From Gammaproteobacteria bacterium (GTDB taxonomy: Bacteria > Pseudomonadota > Gammaproteobacteria > UBA1113), in assembly GCA_021773305.1 (NCBI GenBank), contig JAJFKH010000033.1, forward strand, positions 1 to 52,639: DNA of 52,639 nt, in the 5' to 3' direction. Below the pieces are notes generated by a model. It ran no database searches. It was given only the letters and a program-made list of their open reading frames with translations, and had not been told where the DNA came from. This document shows, piece by piece, positions 31,664 through 40,463 of the stretch (within the stretch, counting starts at the first letter, position 1; each line of letters opens with the position of its first letter). Made by a program: the position numbers and the translations under genes.

Positions 31664-32374
31664 TTATTTTATAAAATTTTTATTCTTTAATTCATATTTC
31701 AGGCGTGGCAACTGCCCGGGGAACATTCCTGCTCTAGAATAAAGGCAAGAAGCGGTTACCTCAGATACAGGCGCTGAAGTGTGAATGGTAAAATCTTTCG
31801 CAGCATAAACTGTACCAACCACTGGTGTAGGCCCATAAATTCTACAACTCTCATCAAGTGGCCCATAGGTACTAGCGCTTGTACTGACCATCCCATAGTC
31901 TTGAGCCATGGTCGTCGTCGGCCCATAAATAGGCTGAGCCTCTGGGATTGGCCCATAACTTCTCTTGGGCTGATCGGTCGCGGCATAGACCCTTCCCGTC
32001 TTAGAAATTTCCCCAAACCAACGCTCATCTTCAAGAGCTGTCGCATAATCTGATGTTGTCTGGACAATGGCTCCATAATATTTCGTAGTTTCAGGTAGAT
32101 TGCCGTAGTGAGCCTGGGTTTGAGCAATTGAGCCGTAATAGGCTACTTGCTGCTCAATGGGCGCATACACCTTGCACCGCTCACTTATTGGGCCATAGAC
32201 TTCCACTTGGCTCTCTCGGCCCCCATAATGAGGATGGGATTGATGACCCGCTGGACAATTTCCCAACAGTTTGTTGCATGCTTTCATGGCTGCAAAATTT
32301 GGCATATACGCATACGCTGTCATATTAATCAGGAAAAAAAGTATCCCAAACCCTAACTTACCCACCACACGCAT
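31664..32374 (-). CDS. Secreted protein built of tandem decapeptide YG repeats
   Basis: I do not recognise a known family. The 236-residue protein begins with a signal peptide (cleavage probably after 'MTAYA', residue 22). From residue 49 to about 203 it consists of an exact ten-residue repeat. An aromatic residue sits at every tenth position (Y50, Y60, Y70 ... F120 ... Y190), followed by Gly or Ala and often Pro-Ile/Leu/Thr; examples are VYGPISERCK, YYGSIAQTQA and IYGPTTTMAQ. The count is 15 units without a single insertion, then a Cys-containing tail. Such regularity suggests a solenoid or fibre. It is encoded just upstream of tssJKLM on the same strand, so it may be part of that unit or its substrate; this is inference. 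Confidence 0.8.
   Translation of the reverse strand: MRVVGKLGFGILFFLINMTAYAYMPNFAAMKACNKLLGNCPAGHQSHPHYGGRESQVEVYGPISERCKVYAPIEQQVAYYGSIAQTQAHYGNLPETTKYYGAIVQTTSDYATALEDERWFGEISKTGRVYAATDQPKRSYGPIPEAQPIYGPTTTMAQDYGMVSTSASTYGPLDESCRIYGPTPVVGTVYAAKDFTIHTSAPVSEVTASCLYSRAGMFPGQLPRLKYELKNKNFIK
31766..32230 (-). repeat. 15 tandem 30-bp coding repeats (decapeptide units)
   Basis: Each 30-base unit encodes xYGPIxExxx. The units have diverged in DNA but not in length, so the array appears old and constrained in register at the protein level. Confidence 0.8.
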
Positions 32375-32435
32375 TCACCTCAGATAGACTCAAAAACGTC
32401 ATTCAAATTATAGCCCAAAATTATGATCATTCTAT

Positions 32436-32465
32436 TTGACAAAAAATGGCTAACTATCGTACCTT
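32436..32465 (+). promoter_or_regulatory. Promoter of folB
   Basis: TTGACA (32436-32441), 18 bases, TACCTT (32460-32465). The start of transcription would lie about 30 bases before the folB ATG at 32502. The -10 hexamer is the same as that of pglC. Confidence 0.45.
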
Positions 32466-32501
32466 AGATGGCAACCTTTTACCAATCTGGACAATACTGC
32501 C

Positions 32502-32852
32502 ATGGATAAAATCTTCATCCAGGATTTAAAAATTAAAACGCTCATCGGCATACATGCCTGGGAACAGCAGGTGCCTCAGACATTATTACTCGATGTTACC
32601 CTCGCTTTTAATCACAACAAAGCGGCAGGCTCTGATGAAATCAGTAATACAATAAATTATGTCCACGTCGTTGAAAAAATTCATCAAATTACAGATAACG
32701 AACATTTTCAATTGATTGAAACCCTCGCAGAAAAAATTGCGCGATTATTACTCAGCACATTTGCTGTCGAACAATGCTGCATCAAAATTAATAAATTAGG
32801 AGTATTGCCCAACTGCCGCGCTCTCGGCATTGAAATCACCCGGAAAAAATAA
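32502..32852 (+). CDS. folB: Dihydroneopterin aldolase
   Basis: It splits 7,8-dihydroneopterin in folate synthesis. The length, 116 residues, is normal. The sequence 'DKIFIQDLKIKTLIGIHAWEQQVPQTLLLDVTL' carries the substrate-binding region and catalytic Glu, 'TINYVHVVEKI' follows, and 'LIETLAEKIARLLL' contains the conserved Glu. The C-terminal 'VEQCCIKINKLGVLPNCRALGIEI' has the catalytic-site Lys-Leu-G. It overlaps folK by one base and is divergent from the decapeptide repeat gene. Confidence 0.96.
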   Translation: MDKIFIQDLKIKTLIGIHAWEQQVPQTLLLDVTLAFNHNKAAGSDEISNTINYVHVVEKIHQITDNEHFQLIETLAEKIARLLLSTFAVEQCCIKINKLGVLPNCRALGIEITRKK

Positions 32853-33421
32853 TGGCAAACATCTTTGTTGGAATGGGTAGCAATCTTTTTCGAGAAAAAA
32901 ATATTCGAAATGGATTATGCGCCTTAGAAACTGTATTTGGATCATTAACCCTCTCATCCATTTATGAAAACGAGGCGATGGGTTTTGTGGGACAGCCTTT
33001 TTATAATTTAGTCATTAAATTTTTTTCAGAATTACCTCCTTCTAAAATTATTGATCACTTACATAGCATCGAACAGCAGCATGGACGCCCTGCAAAATCT
33101 CCAAGTTTCCGCTCCCGTACTCTCGATCTTGACCTGTTACTATATGATGACTTAATCATTTTTAACAGTGAGTTGGAGTTACCCCGAAAAGATATTTTAC
33201 AATACCCCTTTGTCTTACGACCATTAGCAGAAATTGCTGGATCACAAACACATCCTCAATTCCAGCTGACCTATAACGAGCTTTGGAGTAAATTTAAAAA
33301 AAACAGCTCTGTTTTAAAAAAAATTAACATCACAAAAATAATAGGAGAGCAAAAGGAATTGTCCGAAAAAGAAGAACCAATGGACATTTATTACTTGGGG
33401 GATCATAATACCGAGTCATGA
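32852..33421 (+). CDS. folK: 2-amino-4-hydroxy-6-hydroxymethyldihydropteridine pyrophosphokinase
   Basis: It transfers pyrophosphate from ATP to the pterin. Motifs are 'VGMGSNLFREKNIRNGL', 'SSIYENEAMGFVGQPFYNLVIKF' and 'RSRTLDLDLLLYDD' (the metal-binding D-x-D). At 189 residues it is about 25-30 longer than usual: the last stretch 'GEQKELSEKEEPMDIYYLGDHNTES' lies over an antisense Rpn-type pseudogene and is probably acquired sequence read by chance after loss of the original end. The active domain is intact. Confidence 0.95.
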   Translation: MANIFVGMGSNLFREKNIRNGLCALETVFGSLTLSSIYENEAMGFVGQPFYNLVIKFFSELPPSKIIDHLHSIEQQHGRPAKSPSFRSRTLDLDLLLYDDLIIFNSELELPRKDILQYPFVLRPLAEIAGSQTHPQFQLTYNELWSKFKKNSSVLKKINITKIIGEQKELSEKEEPMDIYYLGDHNTES

Positions 33422-33740
33422 CTTGCATCATATATTCCCATATACGAAGCGGCATTTTCTTATTTTCGGTAGATTGATGCTCAACTAACACATACATAAA
33501 AACATCTCCTCCTGCCTTCATCGGAATTCGACATAGAACATCACACACCACTTCATCAAAACTATCTTTAATAAAATGGGTCTGACAATTTTCCAATCCC
33601 TCAAGCTCCAGATCGGCAATAATCTATGAGGGTAAGTAAGATTCGATAAAGTCTGTTGCGAACTTTTTTCGCTCCATGAGTGAGCGCATAAAGTAATCGT
33701 GGGGTGTTTTGACAAAATCCTTCTTCTTGCTGTTGTCCAT
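33330..33740 (-). pseudogene. Rpn/YhgA-family (PD-(D/E)XK) protein gene, broken
   Basis: The minus-strand frame from ATG 33740 reads MDNSKKKDFVKTPHDYFMRS, then MERKKFATDFIESYLPS, before an in-frame TAG at 33624-33626. The same frame then continues 'IIADLELEGLENCQTHFIKD' and 'DVLCRIPMKAGGDVFMYVLVEHQSTENKKMPLRIWEYMMQVMTRYYD'. The EHQS motif and the 'HDYFMRSLM' start are typical of recombination-promoting nuclease/putative transposase (PF04754-type) proteins. The internal stop and the missing C-terminal two thirds show a decayed gene. Its 3' end overlaps the folK tail in antisense. About 100 bases between it and the next gene hold nothing I recognise. Confidence 0.8.
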
Positions 33741-33841
33741 AACCATTCCTTTTTTATCAGAAAAATAATTATAGACATAATTATTGTATTTTCAAATAGA
33801 TATTATTGGCGACTCACATTGATACGTTTCAGGGCGAAGTA

Positions 33842-34408
33842 TCACTCCTGAATTTGACTTAACTTGCCACCTTCAAATGTGAGTACCAATGGAGAACTAT
33901 ACTGACCTCGACTGTAAATCCACGTTGTTATTTTAGTAGTAGGGCCTTGAGTAGTTTTAGGTTGTGTGGTTGTGGAAGTAGGGCTGCCGCAAGCCGCGAG
34001 CAAATCATCGGAAGAACCACCCACTTGGATGCTGGACTGACTAAAACAATTTTCAGAACCACTCTGAGAGCCACTCTGCATAATATTCGTAATCTTACCA
34101 TTCGCCACTTCTACTGTGGTAGAGGGGCCACTGCGCACAACCGTTTGTTGGGAATAATTTCCAAGACCGGTACCTTTATCCACCTGAGCATTTTCATATG
34201 TCCAATATTGGATGGCTGTGGTGGTTTCATTCTGCTTGTCACTGTCGGTACTGGAGGTCGGCTGGCCACAAGCCTGTTGCACCTTGGACATAGAGTCGCC
34301 TTCATTAACATAGCCGTTACCTGCGGGAGTCGAACAATAATACGCTAGAGCTTGGGCGCTCAGCAAAAAACCAGCCACAGCAAGAATTGCGATTCGAAAC
34401 ACATTCAT
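33842..34408 (-). CDS. Secreted DUF2845-type protein with two SmpA-like repeats
   Basis: This 188-residue exported protein has a signal peptide ending about residue 22 (AQALA). The mature part has two similar halves. The first is 'GDSMSKVQQACGQPTSS...IQYWTYENA...VEVANGKITNI'; the second is 'VGGSSDDLLAACGSPTSTT...TTWIYSRG...LVLTFEGGKLSQI'. Each has the G-x-S-...-CG.P start and the closing '.GK...I' seen in SmpA/BLIP-like folds and in DUF2845 proteins. Cys residues in both repeats may pair. The function is unknown; it probably acts in the periplasm. Confidence 0.8.
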   Translation of the reverse strand: MNVFRIAILAVAGFLLSAQALAYYCSTPAGNGYVNEGDSMSKVQQACGQPTSSTDSDKQNETTTAIQYWTYENAQVDKGTGLGNYSQQTVVRSGPSTTVEVANGKITNIMQSGSQSGSENCFSQSSIQVGGSSDDLLAACGSPTSTTTQPKTTQGPTTKITTWIYSRGQYSSPLVLTFEGGKLSQIQE

Positions 34409-34448
34409 TACTAACTCCTTGATTTAGAATAAGTAAAATAATTTGAGA

Positions 34449-35297
34449 TCAGTGTAATACATCTTTTAGTGTATTTAAGGCATTTTTCTCTAACTGCCGA
34501 ATACGTTCGGGAGAAATGCTATATTTATCTGCTAAAGATTGCAGGGTTTCTTTTTTTTCACCTAACCAGCGAGCGGTTAAAATATGTTGGCTGCGAGGAT
34601 CAAGTTGCGCCAGCGCTTCTTGCAAATCATGGCTACCTTGAGCTGCCCAGTTATCCGATTCAATAAGCATCGCAGGATCCATGCTTTTATCTTCGAGATA
34701 ATGCATAGGCGCTTGGAAATTTTCCTCATCGTTTGTAGGATGACCGTCAAACGCCGCATCGTGGGCATTGAGCCGCTCTTCCATCCGCAACACTTCCGCT
34801 TCACTTACATTGAGCGCACTAGCAACATCTTGCACTTCTTGGTTGCTGAACCAACCCAAACGTTTTTTGCTATTACGCAGATTAAAAAACAATTTACGTT
34901 GAGCTTTTGTGGTAGCAATTTTAACAATTCGCCAATTCCGAATAATAAAATCATGCATTTCAGCCTTGATCCAGTGAACAGCAAAGCTCACGAGTCGTAC
35001 ACCTACGCTGGGATCAAAACGTTTAACCGCTTTCATTAAGCCTATATTACCTTCCTGAACCAAATCTGCCCGGCTCAAACCATAACCAGAATATCCCGCA
35101 GCAACCTTCACCACAAATCGTAAATGTGCCAGCACTAACTTACGAGCCGACTCTAAGTCATTGGATTCACGATAATTATTTGCCAACGCCTGTTCTTCTT
35201 CTAAGGTCAACATAGGGATTTCATTAACCCGATAGCTATAGGCTTCCAGGCTCCCGATAGGAACCGCCATTTGATAAAGTTGTAGATTTTTGCCCAT
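34449..35297 (-). CDS. rpoH: RNA polymerase heat-shock sigma factor (sigma-32)
   Basis: It directs transcription of heat-shock genes. The protein has 282 residues. Region 2 is clear ('[44 protein letters not shown]'), and the diagnostic RpoH box QRKLFFNLR lies at residues 133-141. Region 4 '[31 protein letters not shown]' ends the protein. A CIRCE-like operator lies 35 bases before the start codon (35332-35358), which would place the sigma factor under HrcA control. It is divergent from the M23 peptidase gene. Confidence 0.97.
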   Translation of the reverse strand: MGKNLQLYQMAVPIGSLEAYSYRVNEIPMLTLEEEQALANNYRESNDLESARKLVLAHLRFVVKVAAGYSGYGLSRADLVQEGNIGLMKAVKRFDPSVGVRLVSFAVHWIKAEMHDFIIRNWRIVKIATTKAQRKLFFNLRNSKKRLGWFSNQEVQDVASALNVSEAEVLRMEERLNAHDAAFDGHPTNDEENFQAPMHYLEDKSMDPAMLIESDNWAAQGSHDLQEALAQLDPRSQHILTARWLGEKKETLQSLADKYSISPERIRQLEKNALNTLKDVLH

Positions 35298-35331
35298 TTC
35301 TTCACCTATTATTTCATCGATTTACCCGATT

Positions 35332-35358
35332 TTAGCACTCTTAAAGCAAGAGTGCCAG
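35332..35358. promoter_or_regulatory. CIRCE element (HrcA operator) upstream of rpoH
   Basis: TTAGCACTC (35332-35340), nine bases, GAGTGCCAG (35350-35358). The consensus is TTAGCACTC-N9-GAGTGCTAA, so the first arm matches 9 of 9 and the second 7 of 9, with exact spacing. It lies 35 bases upstream of the rpoH start on one side and about 70 bases from the M23 peptidase gene on the other. It is known as the HrcA repressor site of groESL and dnaK operons. Confidence 0.8.
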
Positions 35359-35427
35359 TGATTTTTTATTAAGCAAATCTTAACTATAATTAAGGTTATC
35401 AACAACTTGAACACGTGAACTCGTACT

Positions 35428-36387
35428 ATGATTCGATGGATCCTACTCTTATATGCCTGCACCTTCACTCAGGCGGCTTTTGCAGGGGATACTACATTTC
35501 AATTTCCTGTGGATTGCCAATTGGGAGAGAATTGCTATGTCCAACTTTATGTAGACAATGGTGCTCGCGATGAAATCATTGATTTTAAAGGAGGCTATCT
35601 CACTAACGATAAACATACAGGGACAGACATTGCCGTTGCCACTTATGAAATGATGGACAAAGGCATTCCTGTGCTTGCCGCGGCGGATGGCACTGTATTA
35701 GGGATCCGGGATGAAGCTCCGGATCATTACAGCCGAAAATATGATTTTGATGAAGAAAAAGCTTGTGGTAACGGCCTGCTCATTCGACACAACCCTCAGT
35801 GGACCACTCAATATTGCCATATGAAATTAGGATCCATCCGCGTTAAACAGGGGGACAAGGTCAAAGCCGGAGAAAAATTGGGTTTGATGGGTTCCTCCGG
35901 TAGAGCTGATTTTCCCCATTTACATTTTGTCATTCGCCACTACGGTAAAGTCGTGGATCCTTTTCCAAGTAATTTATGGGCAAACCCCATTGACTATATT
36001 CCTTTTGGCGCGATTGACATGGGACTTACCCATCAACGGATATCAGTGAAAGATGTCATTAATCGCGCGCCTCGGCAAACAACCTTTAGCAGCGAAGATG
36101 AATTGGTACTCGCCTGGATCCGAGTATTTGGCGTTGAAGAAGATGACATTATTCGTTTTGCATTTTACACACCGGAAAATCAATTATTCGGAACACCTTC
36201 CGCTGTGAGAGTTGATGGCCATTTTAAAGAATGGTTTAGTGCTGCAGGATTTACGTTATCAAAAAAAGTTACGTCTCATTTGAGCGGCCAGTGGTGCATT
36301 GTGTACGAATACAAAAGAGGAAATAGCCCTTGGGTTACCTTGGGAGAGTTAACCTTTCAAGTAAATCACTCACCCATCAATACCTAG
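35428..36387 (+). CDS. M23-family metallopeptidase, secreted
   Basis: This 319-residue exported protein has a signal peptide (about 1-19). The LytM-type zinc site is complete: H63 and D67 in 'HTGTDIAV', H131 in 'YCHMKLG' and H166 in 'FPHLHFVIR'. It probably cuts peptidoglycan cross-links in the periplasm or is released. A C-terminal extension of about 120 residues (from 'AIDMGLTHQRISVKD') forms a beta-rich domain of unknown role. No good ribosome site precedes ATG 35428. It is divergent from rpoH. Confidence 0.9.
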   Translation: MIRWILLLYACTFTQAAFAGDTTFQFPVDCQLGENCYVQLYVDNGARDEIIDFKGGYLTNDKHTGTDIAVATYEMMDKGIPVLAAADGTVLGIRDEAPDHYSRKYDFDEEKACGNGLLIRHNPQWTTQYCHMKLGSIRVKQGDKVKAGEKLGLMGSSGRADFPHLHFVIRHYGKVVDPFPSNLWANPIDYIPFGAIDMGLTHQRISVKDVINRAPRQTTFSSEDELVLAWIRVFGVEEDDIIRFAFYTPENQLFGTPSAVRVDGHFKEWFSAAGFTLSKKVTSHLSGQWCIVYEYKRGNSPWVTLGELTFQVNHSPINT

Positions 36388-36419
36388 GGCCACTTTGGAT
36401 CTACGTCACTCGCGATTTT

Positions 36420-37151
36420 CTATTCAAGACAAGCATAAACATCAAATCGATAGCGTTTCCCCTTAATTTGCCAGTGGGGTTTACGATTATCAAGGGGCGC
36501 GGCCCATTGAGGACGTTTGACCACGACTCGGGATTTGGCAACCTCAAGGGCTAGAGAGATTAACTTAGTTTCATCTTCAGAATAACCTACCATGCGCTGT
36601 AATAATTGCATATCTTTTTTGACCAAAGCTGATTTTTTCTTTTCTGGGAACATAGGATCTAAATAAACAACATCAGGAGCATCACAGGTTTTCATAAAAT
36701 CACACGCATCTTGATATATCAAGGTCAAAGATACATCTTCTGACAACCTCTCTAAGGCATCCTCTAAAAGTGCCGCCAATACAGGAGAGCGTTCTAGCAT
36801 AGTCACCTGGCAACCTAAACTTGCTAAAAGATAGGCATCACGACCAACACCTGCGGTTGCATCAAGCACTGTCAGTGACGCTCCTGCCCCACTCACCCCC
36901 ACAGCTTTGGCAAGAGGTTCTTTAAACTTTCCCCCTTGGGATGTCCTATATTGCAGGGACTTTGCATTAAAATCGACGTAAAAGGGTTTTTCGCTGACAT
37001 TGCAAAGGGCGAGCTTACCAGGAGAATACAATAGATACGCTTCTGTAGGGATAGAATGTACCAGAGAGAAACCATAGGTCGCTGCAATCTTTTTCACCGT
37101 CTTTAATTCAGACTCAGATGATGGCATGATAGGAAATCGGATGGCTGTCAT
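36420..37151 (-). CDS. rsmJ: 16S rRNA (guanine(1516)-N(2))-methyltransferase
   Basis: It methylates G1516 of 16S rRNA with S-adenosylmethionine. The protein has 243 residues. The SAM-binding motif 'VLDATAGVGRDAYLLASLG' and the catalytic 'VVYLDPMFPEKKKSALVKKDMQLLQ' are present; 'YRTSQGGKFKEPLAKAVG' is typical of RsmJ. It is divergent from rpiB with 17 bases between their start codons, so promoters must overlap the coding regions. Confidence 0.95.
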   Translation of the reverse strand: MTAIRFPIMPSSESELKTVKKIAATYGFSLVHSIPTEAYLLYSPGKLALCNVSEKPFYVDFNAKSLQYRTSQGGKFKEPLAKAVGVSGAGASLTVLDATAGVGRDAYLLASLGCQVTMLERSPVLAALLEDALERLSEDVSLTLIYQDACDFMKTCDAPDVVYLDPMFPEKKKSALVKKDMQLLQRMVGYSEDETKLISLALEVAKSRVVVKRPQWAAPLDNRKPHWQIKGKRYRFDVYACLE

Positions 37152-37168
37152 TTTTAGGAGAATGGTTG

Positions 37169-37615
37169 ATGAAAATCGCTGTTGGCGCTGATGAGCGTCT
37201 ACCCCTGGTGGAAGAAATCATAGCATACCTACGCCAACAAAGCCACGACGTTCATTATTTTGGCCCGGAAGACGATACTGTGCACCCCTGGCCAGAGATC
37301 GCACAAAATGTCGCTCAAGCTGTCACATCCAAGGCCGTTGATGAAGGCATTTTACTGTGTTGGACTGGTACCGGTGTTTCCATTGTTGCTAACAAATTTC
37401 CAAACATTCGAGCAGCCTTGTGTGTTGATCCTGAAACTGCGAGGGGCGCTCGGCTGTGGAATAATGCCAATATACTCTGTCTCTCCATACGCAATACGTC
37501 CACGGCCATTGCCGAAGAAATTTTAGCTCAATGGTTTGCAACCCAATATGTTCCGAATGAAACCGATGACAAACATTTGCAACGAATCACAACCATAGAA
37601 TCTATGCGTGAATAA
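37169..37615 (+). CDS. rpiB: RpiB/LacA/LacB family sugar-phosphate isomerase
   Basis: It probably interconverts ribose 5-phosphate and ribulose 5-phosphate. I chose ATG 37169 with AGGAG at 37156-37160; a TTG just before it is less likely. The 148-residue protein shows 'MKIAVGADERLPLVEEIIAYLRQQSHDVHYFG' and 'GILLCWTGTGVSIVANKFPNIRAALC', in which the usual catalytic Cys-Gly-Thr-Gly loop is written CWTGTG. The end 'ARLWNNANILCLSIR' is also characteristic. The N-terminal metal/phosphate region 'GADE' replaces the common 'GsDHaG', so the substrate could differ from ribose. Confidence 0.85.
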   Translation: MKIAVGADERLPLVEEIIAYLRQQSHDVHYFGPEDDTVHPWPEIAQNVAQAVTSKAVDEGILLCWTGTGVSIVANKFPNIRAALCVDPETARGARLWNNANILCLSIRNTSTAIAEEILAQWFATQYVPNETDDKHLQRITTIESMRE

Positions 37616-37714
37616 AATTTATATTCATAATTGGTTGGTAATGAACGCCGCCACTCGAATCCAATTCATGAACTAAACTTATAAGGTTTCTTTCATTTTA
37701 CGATTCATACTCCT

Positions 37715-39778
37715 ATGACTGACTTACATGACTCAAAATGGTATATCAACCGGGAACTGAGCTGGTTAGCCTTCAATGAACGGGTATTATGCCTTGCTGA
37801 GGACAGTTCTCTACCGCTCCTAGAAAGGCTGCGCTTTTTATTCATAAGCTCAGGTAATTTAGATGAATTTTTTGAAATCCGAGTGGCCGGTGTGAAACAA
37901 CAAATCGCGGTCAAATCCCATCATCGAGGAGCCGATGGCTTATTACCAGAACAAGTATTACAAAAAATCAGCCACAAAGCCCACGAATTAGTCGATAGGA
38001 TCTATCAAGTCCTCAATCATGATTTAATTGACTGTTTAGCGAAAGAGCAAATTCACCTGATGGCTCCCGATGACTGGGATCCTACCCAAGCCCAGTGGAT
38101 TGAGCATTATTTTGAAAAGGAAGTACTCCCTGTCATCAGTCCCATTGCCCTTGATCTTGCTCATCCTTTTCCTCAGCTCGCGAATAAGAGCCTAAATTTT
38201 ATTGTTCGCTTAAAAGGCAAAGATGCGTTTGGCCGCAAAGGAAATCTTGCAATTGTTCATGTGCCTCGCTCCATTCCTAGAGCCATCCTTGCGCCAAAAG
38301 ACATTAATCATGAAAAAACTTGGCTTTTCTTTTTAACGTCCATTATTCATGCCCATGTGGAAAAATTATTCCCCGGCATGGAAGTCGGGGGCTGCTACCA
38401 ATTTCGCATTACCCGAAACAGTGATTTATTTCTTGATGAAGAAGAAATTGAAGATTTAGCCCTGGCACTGAAAACCAGCTTATTTTCGCGACATTACGGC
38501 AATGCCGTGCGTCTTGAGATTGATGCTAACTGCCCCGATGACATTGCCAATTACTTATTGCAAAAACACCAATTAACCACAGAAGATATGTACCGAGTGA
38601 ATGGGCCTGTGAATATTACTCGCTTTATGATGATCATGAATTTGATTGATCGACCTGATTTACATTACCCTCCCTTCACCCCCAAGGTTCCTCAAGAATT
38701 AAAACAACAAAAAGATATCTTTGCTGCCATCCGCGAAATGGATATTTTAATGCATCACCCCTACCAATCTTTCGATCCGGTTTTAGCATTGATTCACCAA
38801 GCAACAGTTGATCCTAATGTTTTAGCAATTAAACAAACTCTCTATCGCACGGGGGCCGAATCAAAAATTGTTAATGCACTGGTGGAAGCCGCCAGGGCAG
38901 GCAAAGAAGTCACGGCTATTATTGAACTGCGAGCGCGTTTTGATGAAGCATCAAACATTGAATTAGCCAACCGCCTACAAGCCGCTGGAGCATTAGTTGT
39001 TTATGGAGTTGTGGGATACAAAACCCATGCAAAAATGATATTAATTGTACGCAGAGAAAACAACCAACTCAAACGTTATGTGCACCTTGGCACCGGAAAT
39101 TACCACGCAAGAATTGCTAGAGAATACACAGATTTCGGTTTATTAACTTATGACCAAACGATTGGGGAAGATGTGCATGCCATTTTCCAGGAACTGACCG
39201 GCATGGGCAATGCCGCTGCAACAAAAAAATTAATCCACTCACCTTTTTCTTTAGACGCTAAATTTCATCAATTAATCGATACTGAAATTGATAATGCAAA
39301 AAATGGATTAGACGCAAAAATTATCGCAAAAATAAATGCCATTACCGATGAAAAAATCATTCGCAAACTCTATCAGGCTTCTCAGGCAGGGGTCAGTATA
39401 GATCTTATTGTCAGAGGCATTTGCAGCTTACGTCCTGGCATAAAAGGGATCTCGGAAAACATTCGTGTCAGATCTGTATTAGGCCGTTTTCTGGAGCATT
39501 CACGGTTTTTTTATTTTTACCAAAATGGTCAAGACATCCTCTATTGTGGCAGCGCAGACTGGATGGAACGCAACCTCTACCATCGGGTAGAAGTTTGCTT
39601 CCCCATTGACAACCCACACATAAAAGCGACCTTTATGTGTGACATTTTCCCCACTTATTTCAGTGGAGAAAACCCGTGTTGGACGCTACAAGGAGACGGC
39701 TCCTACCTCCAACAACCCATAACAACGTCAAAAGGCGGTGATATACAAGAGGCATTCATTAATGGTTTTGCGGAATAA
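37715..39778 (+). CDS. ppk: Polyphosphate kinase 1
   Basis: It makes inorganic polyphosphate from ATP. At 687 residues it is full length with the four expected domains: N-terminal 'YINRELSWLAFNERVL', head 'RFLFISSGNLDEFFEIRVAG', and C1/C2 with 'HHPYQSFDPVLALIHQAT', 'IKQTLYRTGAESKIVNAL' and 'YGVVGYKTHAKMILIVRRE' containing the autophosphorylated histidine. The 'HLGTGNYHARIAREYTDFGLLT' and 'SRFFYFYQNG' segments are also present. No ppx gene follows; trxA is next after 133 bases. Confidence 0.97.
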   Translation: MTDLHDSKWYINRELSWLAFNERVLCLAEDSSLPLLERLRFLFISSGNLDEFFEIRVAGVKQQIAVKSHHRGADGLLPEQVLQKISHKAHELVDRIYQVLNHDLIDCLAKEQIHLMAPDDWDPTQAQWIEHYFEKEVLPVISPIALDLAHPFPQLANKSLNFIVRLKGKDAFGRKGNLAIVHVPRSIPRAILAPKDINHEKTWLFFLTSIIHAHVEKLFPGMEVGGCYQFRITRNSDLFLDEEEIEDLALALKTSLFSRHYGNAVRLEIDANCPDDIANYLLQKHQLTTEDMYRVNGPVNITRFMMIMNLIDRPDLHYPPFTPKVPQELKQQKDIFAAIREMDILMHHPYQSFDPVLALIHQATVDPNVLAIKQTLYRTGAESKIVNALVEAARAGKEVTAIIELRARFDEASNIELANRLQAAGALVVYGVVGYKTHAKMILIVRRENNQLKRYVHLGTGNYHARIAREYTDFGLLTYDQTIGEDVHAIFQELTGMGNAAATKKLIHSPFSLDAKFHQLIDTEIDNAKNGLDAKIIAKINAITDEKIIRKLYQASQAGVSIDLIVRGICSLRPGIKGISENIRVRSVLGRFLEHSRFFYFYQNGQDILYCGSADWMERNLYHRVEVCFPIDNPHIKATFMCDIFPTYFSGENPCWTLQGDGSYLQQPITTSKGGDIQEAFINGFAE

Positions 39779-39911
39779 TACGTGTTTTTATCTATATTTT
39801 GTTAAAAAATACTTGCATTATTCATCTAAATCGTTTGAAATTGCGTCTATACTCAAAACGGGTAAAATTGTTGCTCAAATTGAGAACGATTTTGGTAAAA
39901 GAGGCTAAATT

Positions 39912-40244
39912 ATGAGTGCTTTAATCAGTGCGGTTTCCGACGATAACTTCGAAGCGGAAGTCTTAAGTTCAGAGAAACCAGTATTGGTTGATTTTTGGGC
40001 GGAATGGTGCGGCCCCTGTAAAATGATTGTCCCATTGCTTGAGGAAATTGCGGAACCTTTCCAGGAAAAAGTGAAAATCGTAAAGCTCAATATCGATGAG
40101 AACCCCGAAACCCCGCCGAAATACGGGATCCGGGGCATTCCCACATTGATGATCTTTAAAGACGGCAACCTGGAAGCTACCAAAGTGGGTGCATTAACAA
40201 AATCACAACTAACTGAATTCATTAATAATTCTCTAGAAGGCTAA
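39912..40244 (+). CDS. trxA: Thioredoxin 1
   Basis: This general cytosolic disulfide reductant has 110 residues. The active site WCGPCK is at 32-37, the cis-proline in '[12 protein letters not shown]', and the buried Asp in 'VLVDFWAEW'. It is followed by rho after 286 bases, the same neighbour as in many gammaproteobacteria. Confidence 0.98.
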   Translation: MSALISAVSDDNFEAEVLSSEKPVLVDFWAEWCGPCKMIVPLLEEIAEPFQEKVKIVKLNIDENPETPPKYGIRGIPTLMIFKDGNLEATKVGALTKSQLTEFINNSLEG

Positions 40245-40463
40245 GACAGATCTCCCAACAAATTTGTGGAGTCCAGCCCCATCTAGACAATTATAAAAAA
40301 TTTTGCTACTGTGATACGGAGATTTCTAAAGGAATAGTACGAAATATCTTTTCGCTATAACAATTTTCTATGAACAGAGCAATTTTTCCTCAACAATGAT
40401 CTAAAATTTGGCCCGTGATGGCCTGAGATCTTGTAGGGGCAAAATTCGCTCTTTCTGAATCGT

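Noticed and set aside
31756-32127. 123-aa frame within the decapeptide gene
   Set aside because: Alternative frame of a 30-bp repeat, which stays open because of the periodicity; it has no ribosome site and no motif.
33518-33778. 86-aa frame antisense to folK/DUF2845 gap
   Set aside because: It is the wrong frame of the Rpn pseudogene; the true frame starts at 33740 and shows family motifs.
37692-37708. Pho-box-like pair of TTCAT before ppk
   Set aside because: The two units are 12 bases apart, not 11 as in a Pho box, and the CTGTCAT core is poorly matched.
39872-39889. Imperfect palindrome GTTGCTCAAATTGAGAAC before trxA
   Set aside because: Short and imperfect, with no clear relation to a promoter; chance is likely in AT-rich DNA.
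40253-40276. Possible hairpin around ACAAATTTGT after trxA as terminator
   Set aside because: The stem needs bulges and no T tract follows.
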